DNA of 64,000 nt from Chitinophagales bacterium (GTDB taxonomy: Bacteria > Bacteroidota > Bacteroidia > Chitinophagales > JADIYW01): NCBI GenBank assembly GCA_020636545.1, contig JACJXS010000015.1, positions 1 through 64,000 of the forward strand. The letters run 5' to 3'. Numbering within the stretch: position 1 is the first letter of the stretch; each line of letters begins with the position of its first letter. Both the position numbers and the translations under genes were made by a program. The notes below the pieces were generated by a model that did no database searches, was not told where the DNA came from, and saw nothing but the letters and a program-made list of their open reading frames with translations. This document shows positions 23,580 through 30,604 of the stretch, piece after piece.

Positions 23580-26060
23580 TTATAGGTTAGGACTAAACGC
23601 AAAAGTAACCCTAAATTTCTTTGCATTTGCATGGTCTAATTGTGTCAATCGCCAATTGAAATCTACTCTGAATAATTTTAGAATACTTTCTATTCCAAAT
23701 CCAATTTCTGCATAAAAACCATTCAATCCTTTCATATTTGACGGTAAATCTGAAAAACCAATTTTATTTTTATCTAATGAACTAACTGCCATTTTAGTAA
23801 AAAACACCTCACGTAACCCTAATTTTTTCCAAAGTGGAATTTTATTAAAAAAGAAACCATCAAAATGATGTTCTAAAATAAATGTAATTTGTTGGTCGGC
23901 AGCAAATTCAGATTCATTCATCATATTAAATCGTCTGTATTGTGAAAGCCAAGATTGATTACCAGGATGTATAACCAATAGTGGATATGGTGCATTGCCA
24001 AATAATTTACTTGCCTCAAATAGTAAAAAAGTTCTTCCAATAGGCGTTGGAAGTCTTTCTTCAATGACTAATTCTAAGCGATGAAAACTGAAATCACTTA
24101 AAAGGTTTTTAAAACTTGGCGTATAAGTAAAAGTAAATCGTGGTAGTTTTCCTTTTAAGAAAACTTGTCTATTTGCAGTAGATAGCATTTTTGCTCCTGG
24201 TGTTCCAGAAAAAATAAATTGAGGTGAAAATATTTTAAAACTTTGATGTGATACGACACTACTATCCGGCATTGTTTTGTTGAATTCAATTTTACCAGGA
24301 ACTGTAAAGAATTTTTTATAAGTCAAATTAACACCAATATTGTAATCAGAGAAAATTTGCCTTTTGTAATATGCTTGAACTTGTCTTACATAAATTAAGT
24401 CAGGAATATTTTTCTTGCGTGTTAAAACATTTATGATATGGTCATATTCTAAAGCGTTTGGTTCTAAGGAAAATCTTTGATAATCGTCTTTGTAGGAAAA
24501 TCCAAATATATTATAAATCTGCTTTTTATTAGGGAGTCTAAAGTCAATATTTCCACCGTATTTGACTTTCTTGTCTAATGTACCATAGGCTAGATAGGTT
24601 TTGAATTGTATTTTTTCACTTAGTCGCCAATTGGATTTAAAACCCATTCTAAATCGATAGCCTTCAACATCATTCAAGCTAAAAAATTGATGTAAACCAC
24701 CAACTTGGAATTTATTGATACGATAATAACCAGAGGAAAGAAATTCTCCAAATTTCATTATACGTTTCATAAACTTCGTGTTCATCAAAGAATCCATCAA
24801 TACATAAATTTTGGATTCTGCTGGAGAAAGCGTATCATGTCGGTTATCAACCCAAAAGCTATCTGTCTTTTTACGATATCCATCTTCCTTATAGTATTTG
24901 GGTTCTGTAAATATGGTATCTGGAATAGGTTCGTTTAGTTGTATATTCTCCCTAGATATCGAACGGTAGAGTCTGAAACTTCTAGCATTCTTCCTTTTGG
25001 AAAATGCAATATTAGTGGCTCTTTCTTCGTGTTCCAAAAACCAACCAATATTTTTTACTTCTGTAAAACTTTGTTTCAACATATAGTCATTTACAAAATT
25101 TAAGTTTGAGCGTCTGTCTATACTGATTTCAATTTTTTTTATGGCAAATGAAGAATCTTGTATCCAAGCACGACCGATAAATAATAAATCGCTTTTACTT
25201 TTTGGTACAAAAGCTAATTGATAAGTCCAAATACTATCTGCGGTTTTTACACTATCTATAAAATAGAAATTATACAATGCCAAAGCACCACCTGCAAATG
25301 GTAATACAAAAGTTTTACCACCAACAATAGTTTGGTCAGCATAAATATCAATATCTTCATAAGCAGATGCAAATAAATCTGAAAATCGGAGTTGCTCAAT
25401 TCCTGAAATATGACTTGCTTTCAGAATTGTTTTTTCTTTATTAGGAGAAGATTTCTTGTAAATATCCGAAATCGTTTCCATCATAATTAAAGGAACTATT
25501 TTTACACCATTTTCTGTGGTATCTTGGTTTTGTGTGATTAATCTAAATGGTTTTAGTATTTTTCGATTTAATAATTTATCGCTTGCGTTATATAATGAGG
25601 TAACTATTTTCATATACTCTTCGTATTGATAGGAATCATAAGATTTTGGTTTGTTGTCAGATTTGTGTTTGACAACATTTCTAAAAATTCTTATAGCAAT
25701 GGTGTCTTTCTCTTTGACTCTGCGTTTTGCTTTAACTACAAACTCTTGTAGCATATAACCTTCAGGTTCAAGTTTTATTTCAAGTGTATCCTTTTTTAAT
25801 TGTTTCTTTTTTAGCGTGTAATTTTTATAACCTAAATAATTAAATACAATAGAGTCAGTAGAGTTGTCAATATTAAATTCAAAAAAACCTTCATCATCAC
25901 TATATTCAATAACAGAACTACTTACAAATATACTTACGTAAGAAAGAGGCTCTTTTGTTTTTGCATCAATTACATGTCCTATCAAAGTCGTTTGAGAAAA
26001 ACTTGATGTTATTCCTAAAAGAAAAAAAACTAATCCTAATATATTAGTAAGTTTATTCAC
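23580..26060 (-). CDS. DUF5686 outer-membrane protein with carboxypeptidase-regulatory-like domain
   Basis: An 826-residue protein with a signal peptide (1-22, ending SFSQ). A CarboxypepD_reg-like beta-sandwich (about 24-105) begins TTLIGHVIDAKTKEPLSYVS and is the usual N-terminal module of Bacteroidota outer-membrane receptors. The long DUF5686 region follows to the end. The C-terminal half looks like barrel strands, ending KKFRVTFAFSPNL. No TonB box or plug is seen. The family is common in the phylum and uncharacterised; a role in surface transport or adhesion is only a guess. The gene is isolated, with about 100 bp on one side and 146 bp on the other. Confidence 0.78.
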   Translation of the reverse strand: MNKLTNILGLVFFLLGITSSFSQTTLIGHVIDAKTKEPLSYVSIFVSSSVIEYSDDEGFFEFNIDNSTDSIVFNYLGYKNYTLKKKQLKKDTLEIKLEPEGYMLQEFVVKAKRRVKEKDTIAIRIFRNVVKHKSDNKPKSYDSYQYEEYMKIVTSLYNASDKLLNRKILKPFRLITQNQDTTENGVKIVPLIMMETISDIYKKSSPNKEKTILKASHISGIEQLRFSDLFASAYEDIDIYADQTIVGGKTFVLPFAGGALALYNFYFIDSVKTADSIWTYQLAFVPKSKSDLLFIGRAWIQDSSFAIKKIEISIDRRSNLNFVNDYMLKQSFTEVKNIGWFLEHEERATNIAFSKRKNARSFRLYRSISRENIQLNEPIPDTIFTEPKYYKEDGYRKKTDSFWVDNRHDTLSPAESKIYVLMDSLMNTKFMKRIMKFGEFLSSGYYRINKFQVGGLHQFFSLNDVEGYRFRMGFKSNWRLSEKIQFKTYLAYGTLDKKVKYGGNIDFRLPNKKQIYNIFGFSYKDDYQRFSLEPNALEYDHIINVLTRKKNIPDLIYVRQVQAYYKRQIFSDYNIGVNLTYKKFFTVPGKIEFNKTMPDSSVVSHQSFKIFSPQFIFSGTPGAKMLSTANRQVFLKGKLPRFTFTYTPSFKNLLSDFSFHRLELVIEERLPTPIGRTFLLFEASKLFGNAPYPLLVIHPGNQSWLSQYRRFNMMNESEFAADQQITFILEHHFDGFFFNKIPLWKKLGLREVFFTKMAVSSLDKNKIGFSDLPSNMKGLNGFYAEIGFGIESILKLFRVDFNWRLTQLDHANAKKFRVTFAFSPNL

Positions 26061-26206
26061 AGTTTGATTTTATAGTTATAATTATTTTTACAAAAGGCTG
26101 TAATTTATATAATATTTAGATATTTTTGTACATTAAAGTAATATTTAATCTACTTTTAATACTAATAATTGTTTAAGCCAAAATTTAGGTAATATACAAT
26201 CACACA

Positions 26207-26962
26207 ATGCAATCATTTAAGGAGAATATTTCAAAACTAAAATTTTTAAATTCAAGAAGTATTGATGAAGTAACTGATATATTATTGACTGAATGGCAAA
26301 ACAATAAATCTTTGATTGTACATTTTATGTATTATGCCAGTTTAGAATTAATTCGTAAAGATAAAATCTATGCTCAAACCTTGTCAATTTCAAATTATGT
26401 TTTAGTAGATGGCATTGGTATGCAATTATATTTTAAGGGGGCTTTGGGCGAAAAAATGAATAACCTGAATGGAACAGATTTAAGCCCAGTTTTAATAGAT
26501 AAATTACATAAAAAAAATATTCCCATTGTATTTTATGGCACAACAAAAGAACAGATAAGTGCTTGTAATACTAATTTATCAAAACAATATGGTCAATCTA
26601 TTTTGAGTTATTATCAAGATGGTTATTCTAAGTTGGATTGGAATCAAGTGAAGGCAAACTCAGTTTTGTTTGTTGGAAAAGGTACACCATTACAAGAAAT
26701 TTGGACTTCTGAAAATTTACAACAAATAAAGGATAATAATATTTTTGTTATTACAATTGGTGGTTATTTTGATTTTTTGAGTGGTTTGTATATTCGTGCT
26801 CCAAAATTAATAAGAACTTTAAAGTTGGAATGGCTTTGGAGAACGATGTTACATCCAACAAGACACTATCAAAAAAGATTAAGAGATACTACTATTATTT
26901 TTAGACCATTTTTAGATAGATGGGCTAATGTTAAGCCATATTTTAATATTATCAATAAATAA
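26207..26962 (+). CDS. WecG/TagA/CpsF-family glycosyltransferase
   Basis: A 251-residue GT26 enzyme. Family hallmarks are LVDGIGMQLYFKG (the catalytic Asp in the [AV]DG motif), NGTDLSPVLID and the C-terminal block GGYFDFLSGLYIRAPKLIRTLKLEWLWR. The family normally has RLxGxD where this has MNNLNGTD, so one common basic residue is absent. Relatives transfer N-acetylmannosaminuronic acid, N-acetylmannosamine or glucose onto lipid-linked sugars for surface polymers. It acts at the inner face of the membrane. No other glycan genes are adjacent, so the donor sugar is unknown. Confidence 0.82.
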   Translation: MQSFKENISKLKFLNSRSIDEVTDILLTEWQNNKSLIVHFMYYASLELIRKDKIYAQTLSISNYVLVDGIGMQLYFKGALGEKMNNLNGTDLSPVLIDKLHKKNIPIVFYGTTKEQISACNTNLSKQYGQSILSYYQDGYSKLDWNQVKANSVLFVGKGTPLQEIWTSENLQQIKDNNIFVITIGGYFDFLSGLYIRAPKLIRTLKLEWLWRTMLHPTRHYQKRLRDTTIIFRPFLDRWANVKPYFNIINK

Positions 26963-26972
26963 AAGATAAGAA

Positions 26973-27005
26973 TTTTACATTTTTACTAAAATTTTAGATG
27001 TAAAA
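26973..27005. repeat. Nested inverted repeat after the glycosyltransferase gene
   Basis: Outer arms TTTTACAT (26973-26980) and ATGTAAAA (26998-27005) enclose a self-complementary CTAAAATTTTAG (26986-26997) with a 5-nt bulge. The whole could fold as one long A-T stem starting 10 bp after the stop codon. No T-run follows on the plus strand. It may act as a weak terminator or an operator ahead of the thiolase gene. Confidence 0.4.
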
Positions 27006-27084
27006 AGATGCATTATTGTATTTTCTTTCTATATTGGTTAAAATAAATTTTAAACTAAATTAAACAAAACTAAACAAGCAAAGT

Positions 27085-28290
27085 ATGACAGAAGCATATA
27101 TCTATGATTGCGTTAGAACGCCAAGAGGAAAAGGTAAAAAGAATGGTGCATTGCACGAGGTAACACCAACAGAGCTTTTAGCACAGATGTTAAAAGCAAT
27201 TCAAAAACGAAATAATTTGGATACTTCTCTAGTAGAAGATGTAATTGTGGGTTGCGTTACTCCAATTGGAGATCAAGGCGGTAATATTGCAAAAACAGCC
27301 ATAATGATGGCAGATTATCCAGATTCTGTACCAGGTTTTCAATTAAACCGCTTTTGTTCTTCTGGATTAGAAGCGGTGAATTTAGCTGCAGCAAAAATTC
27401 GCTCTGGATGGAGTGATTTAATAATTGCTGGTGGTGTTGAATCTATGAGCCGTGTGCCAATGGGTTATGACGGCGGTGCTTGGGTTTTGGATATGCGTGT
27501 TAATGATCATACCAATTTTGTACCACAAGGTGTAAGTGCTGATTTAATCGCTACCATTGAAGGCTTTTCAAGAAGCGATGTCGATAATTATGCTTTACGT
27601 TCTCAAAAATTAGCTGCAATTGCTAAAGCAGAAGGTCGTTTCAAAAAATCTATAGTTCCAATTGTAGATATTAATGGCTTACCAATTTTGGAAGAAGATG
27701 AATACAATCGACCTGATACTACTATCGAAGGATTGAGTTCATTAGCTCCATCTTTTCAGATGATGGGCGAAATGGGTTTTGATGCTGTTGCTTTACAAAA
27801 ATATACACAATTAGAGCAAATTAATCATATTCATACACCAGGAAATTCTTCAGGAATTGTTGATGGAGCTAGTTTAATTTTAGTTGGTTCTAAAGCTATT
27901 GGTGAGCAATTAGGCTTAAAACCAAGAGCAAGAATTGTTAGTATCGGAACAACTTCTACTGAACCTACAATTATGCTTACAGGACCTGGTCCAGCATCTT
28001 TAATAGCCTTAAAAAAAGCTGGAATGACTATTAATGATATTGATTTAGTAGAAATGAATGAAGCTTTTGCCTCTGCGGTTTTACGCTTACAAAGAGATAT
28101 AAATGTACCTGATGAAAAATTAAATGTAAATGGTGGTGCAATTGCATTAGGTCATCCTCTTGGTGCAACTGGTGCTATGATTTTAGGTACTATTGTTGAT
28201 GAATTAGAGCGAACTAATAAAGCTACTGGCTTGGCAACTCTTTGTGTTGGTGGAGGAATGGGTGTTACAACAATTGTAGAATTAGTATAA
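27085..28290 (+). CDS. Acetyl-CoA C-acyltransferase (thiolase)
   Basis: A 401-residue thiolase. The acyl-accepting cysteine is C91 in NRFCSSGLEAVNLAA. GHPLGATGA carries His357, and the second catalytic cysteine is C387 in LCVGGGMG. The sequence pattern is closer to degradative (FadA-like, beta-oxidation) thiolases than to biosynthetic acetoacetyl-CoA thiolases. The neighbouring acyl-CoA dehydrogenase supports a role in fatty-acid oxidation. The two genes are separated by a terminator and a palindrome, so they need not share one message. The FadB-type hydratase/dehydrogenase is not in the window. Confidence 0.88.
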   Translation: MTEAYIYDCVRTPRGKGKKNGALHEVTPTELLAQMLKAIQKRNNLDTSLVEDVIVGCVTPIGDQGGNIAKTAIMMADYPDSVPGFQLNRFCSSGLEAVNLAAAKIRSGWSDLIIAGGVESMSRVPMGYDGGAWVLDMRVNDHTNFVPQGVSADLIATIEGFSRSDVDNYALRSQKLAAIAKAEGRFKKSIVPIVDINGLPILEEDEYNRPDTTIEGLSSLAPSFQMMGEMGFDAVALQKYTQLEQINHIHTPGNSSGIVDGASLILVGSKAIGEQLGLKPRARIVSIGTTSTEPTIMLTGPGPASLIALKKAGMTINDIDLVEMNEAFASAVLRLQRDINVPDEKLNVNGGAIALGHPLGATGAMILGTIVDELERTNKATGLATLCVGGGMGVTTIVELV

Positions 28291-28312
28291 CCTAGAATAT
28301 ATAAGAAATGAT

Positions 28313-28342
28313 AAAAGAGTCTCTTTTGTGAGACTCTTTTTT
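28313..28342 (+). terminator. Rho-independent terminator after the thiolase gene
   Basis: An 11-bp perfect stem, AAAAGAGTCTC (28313-28323) and GAGACTCTTTT (28330-28340), with a 6-nt loop ending in a T-run, 22 bp after the stop. It separates the thiolase message from the acyl-CoA dehydrogenase gene. Confidence 0.9.
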
Positions 28343-28409
28343 ATTGTCAAAAAAAGCTTGTTTTTATTAGTATTACACCTAAACAATCATTTAAAGTTTA
28401 ATTAATCTA

Positions 28410-28433
28410 AAATTCAATGCATGCATTGAATTT
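28410..28433. promoter_or_regulatory. Perfect 24-bp palindrome, candidate operator of acyl-CoA dehydrogenase
   Basis: The half-site AAATTCAATGCA is followed directly by its exact complement, with no spacer. It lies 34 bp before the start codon of the acyl-CoA dehydrogenase gene and after the upstream terminator, where a repressor would block transcription. Its core loosely resembles the TGAATGA...TCATTCA operators of TetR-family fatty-acid regulators such as Bacillus FadR; that comparison is from memory. No regulator gene lies beside it. Confidence 0.6.
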
Positions 28434-28467
28434 ATAGATAACTTTATTCAAAATTTTAATCAATATT

Positions 28468-30273
28468 ATGGCAACAAAGCAATCTAATTTAGTAGGAGGC
28501 TCTTTTTTATTGAAAGATGCACAATTGGATGATATATTTATCCCAGAACAATTTTCAGAAGAACAGAATGGAATTAAAGACATGGTAATTGATTTCTGTA
28601 AACAAGAAATTCATAGCATGGGTTTTGAAAAATTATCAGCATTAAGTGCCGATAAAGATTTGGATAAAGTAAAAGAAATTTTTGATAAAGCATCTGAACT
28701 TGGTTTTTGTGCTGGTTCAATTCCTGAAACTTATGGTGGAATGGGATTAGATTTTAATACTGGTTTGGTATTTAGTGAAGCAATTGCATTAGGATTTTCT
28801 TTTGCAACAACTATTGGAGCTCAAACATCTATTGGTTCATTACCGATTGTTTGGTATGGTACAGAAGCTCAAAAGCAACAATACTTACCTAAAATTGCAA
28901 GTGGTGAATATGCTTGTTCATATTGTTTAACTGAACCAACTTCTGGTTCTGATGCAAATAGTGCCAAAACAAATGCTGTTTTGAATGCAGAAGGTACGCA
29001 CTATTTAATCAATGGACAAAAAATGTGGATTACCAATGGTGGTTTTGCAGATGTATTTATTGTTTTCGCTAAAATTGAAAATGATGAAAGATTATCAGCA
29101 TTCATCGTTGAAAAAGAATTTGGTGGAATAGAAATTGGAAAAGAAGAAAAGAAAATGGGTATTAAAGCATCTTCTACAGTTCAATTATTCTTCAATAACT
29201 GTCCAGTTCCAAAAGAAAACTTATTAGGAGAAAGAGGAAAAGGATTCAATATGGCTTTGAATATCTTAAATAGTGGTAGAATAAAAATCGCTGCTGGAGC
29301 AACTGGCGGTATTAAATTTGGTACTAAAACTTCTGTTGAATATGCAGCTCAAAGAATTCAATTTGGTAAGCCAATTTCTGATTTTGGTGCAATGAAACAA
29401 AAAATCGGAAATATGGTTATGCAAGGATTTGTTTTAGAATCAGCAGTTTACAGAACTGGTGCTGATGTTGATAAAAAATATGATGAATTAAAAGCACAAG
29501 GAAAATCTGAAAACGATTGTAAAATTGATGCAATGCGTGAGTATGCTATCGAATGTGCCATCTTAAAATGCCAAGGTTCTGAAGCAATGTGTAATGCTGC
29601 TGATGAAGCAATTCAAATTTTTGGAGGTATGGGTTATTCTATGGAAACTGGTGTTGAAATGGCTTATAGAGATGCTCGTATTACTAAAATTTATGAAGGA
29701 ACAAATGAAATCAACAGAATGTTATCGTTGGCTGAGTTCTATAAGAGAGCATTCCAAACTAAAGAAATTAAATTAAAAGATGCATCTACAAAAATTCCTT
29801 TAGGTTTAGCACAAAACTTAAATCCTTTTTCTAATGGTAAATTTGATAAAGAAGAAGAAATCGTAAATAATTTGAAAAACTTATTCTTAATTATCACTGG
29901 AGCTGCTGGTAGAAAATTAAAAACAAAATTGGTTGATGAGCAAGAAATTGTTATGAATTTAGCAGATATCTTGGCTATGGCTTATATGACAGAATCGGCT
30001 TTATTGAGAGTTAAAAAATTAGCTTCAATGAAAGATGTTGATGCTAAAGATTTAGAAATGAAAACTAAAGCAATGCAATTATATATCTACGAAGCATTAG
30101 ATGTTGCAAGAAAATCTGCAGCAAATGCTATTGATAGTTATGCAAGTGGCGTAGAAAAATTTGCCATGAGAAGATTGGTAGATGGTTTATTACGTGCTTA
30201 TGAAATCAATCCAAAAGATATGAGAAGAGCATTGGCAGATTATGCAGTTGAGAAAATGGATTATCCATTCTAA
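28468..30273 (+). CDS. Acyl-CoA dehydrogenase
   Basis: A 601-residue flavoenzyme for the first step of beta-oxidation, making trans-2-enoyl-CoA and passing electrons to ETF. Family motifs are YCLTEPTSGSDA, MWITNGGFADVF, GERGKGFNMALNILNSGRIKIAAGATG, QIFGGMGYSMETGVEMAYRDARI and IYEGTNEINR. The catalytic glutamate is probably E410 in YEGT. The length, about 200 residues beyond short- and medium-chain enzymes, and the helical C-terminal extension (from about 430) resemble very-long-chain acyl-CoA dehydrogenases. It has its own promoter region with a palindrome, and a terminator, so it can be regulated separately from the thiolase. Confidence 0.9.
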   Translation: MATKQSNLVGGSFLLKDAQLDDIFIPEQFSEEQNGIKDMVIDFCKQEIHSMGFEKLSALSADKDLDKVKEIFDKASELGFCAGSIPETYGGMGLDFNTGLVFSEAIALGFSFATTIGAQTSIGSLPIVWYGTEAQKQQYLPKIASGEYACSYCLTEPTSGSDANSAKTNAVLNAEGTHYLINGQKMWITNGGFADVFIVFAKIENDERLSAFIVEKEFGGIEIGKEEKKMGIKASSTVQLFFNNCPVPKENLLGERGKGFNMALNILNSGRIKIAAGATGGIKFGTKTSVEYAAQRIQFGKPISDFGAMKQKIGNMVMQGFVLESAVYRTGADVDKKYDELKAQGKSENDCKIDAMREYAIECAILKCQGSEAMCNAADEAIQIFGGMGYSMETGVEMAYRDARITKIYEGTNEINRMLSLAEFYKRAFQTKEIKLKDASTKIPLGLAQNLNPFSNGKFDKEEEIVNNLKNLFLIITGAAGRKLKTKLVDEQEIVMNLADILAMAYMTESALLRVKKLASMKDVDAKDLEMKTKAMQLYIYEALDVARKSAANAIDSYASGVEKFAMRRLVDGLLRAYEINPKDMRRALADYAVEKMDYPF

Positions 30274-30294
30274 TGTATAGATTGAATTTTAAAA

Positions 30295-30329
30295 GAGAGG
30301 CTGTCCGAAAAGGCAGCCTCTTTTTTTTT
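30295..30329 (+). terminator. Rho-independent terminator after acyl-CoA dehydrogenase
   Basis: AGAGGCTG (30296-30303) pairs with CAGCCTCT (30314-30321), an 8-bp stem around a 10-nt loop, and nine T residues (30321-30329) follow. It lies 23 bp after the stop codon. Confidence 0.88.
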
Positions 30330-30360
30330 AGTTTTTTTCTGGATTAGTGATTAATTAAAT

Positions 30361-30416
30361 AATGAAGTAATGAAGTAAAGTAATAATGAATTTCTCAGTA
30401 CTTAATACTTTCTACT
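30361..30416. repeat. Intergenic repeat, copy A
   Basis: A 56-bp unit that matches copy B at 48 of 56 positions without gaps, exactly 120 bp apart. The last 18 bases (30399-30416, TACTTAATACTTTCTACT) are identical in both. Each copy is also an imperfect inverted repeat of AGTAnnnAGTA-type arms. The 331-bp region 30274-30604 holds no gene: only the terminator, the two copies and a partial third tail at 30580-30589. It separates two convergent genes. Confidence 0.75.
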
Positions 30417-30480
30417 CAAATTAATTGTCTGAACTATGATTTTTATGATTTAAGGATTGGTAGGATTTTTATAATGTAAT

Positions 30481-30536
30481 AGTAAAGTAATGTAGTAATG
30501 AAATAATGATTTTTTCACTACTTAATACTTTCTACT
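30481..30536. repeat. Intergenic repeat, copy B
   Basis: The second copy of the 56-bp unit, with the shared 18-bp tail at 30519-30536. A shorter echo of the tail (CACTACTTAA) occurs at 30580-30589. Similarity extends weakly about 10 bp to the left of both copies. No open reading frame or RNA gene is apparent. Confidence 0.75.
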
Positions 30537-30604
30537 TATATCTCAATAAAGTCTTGATTCTTGGCTCTTACTTACTTCTCACTACTTAACAACGTGTGTG
30601 CTAC

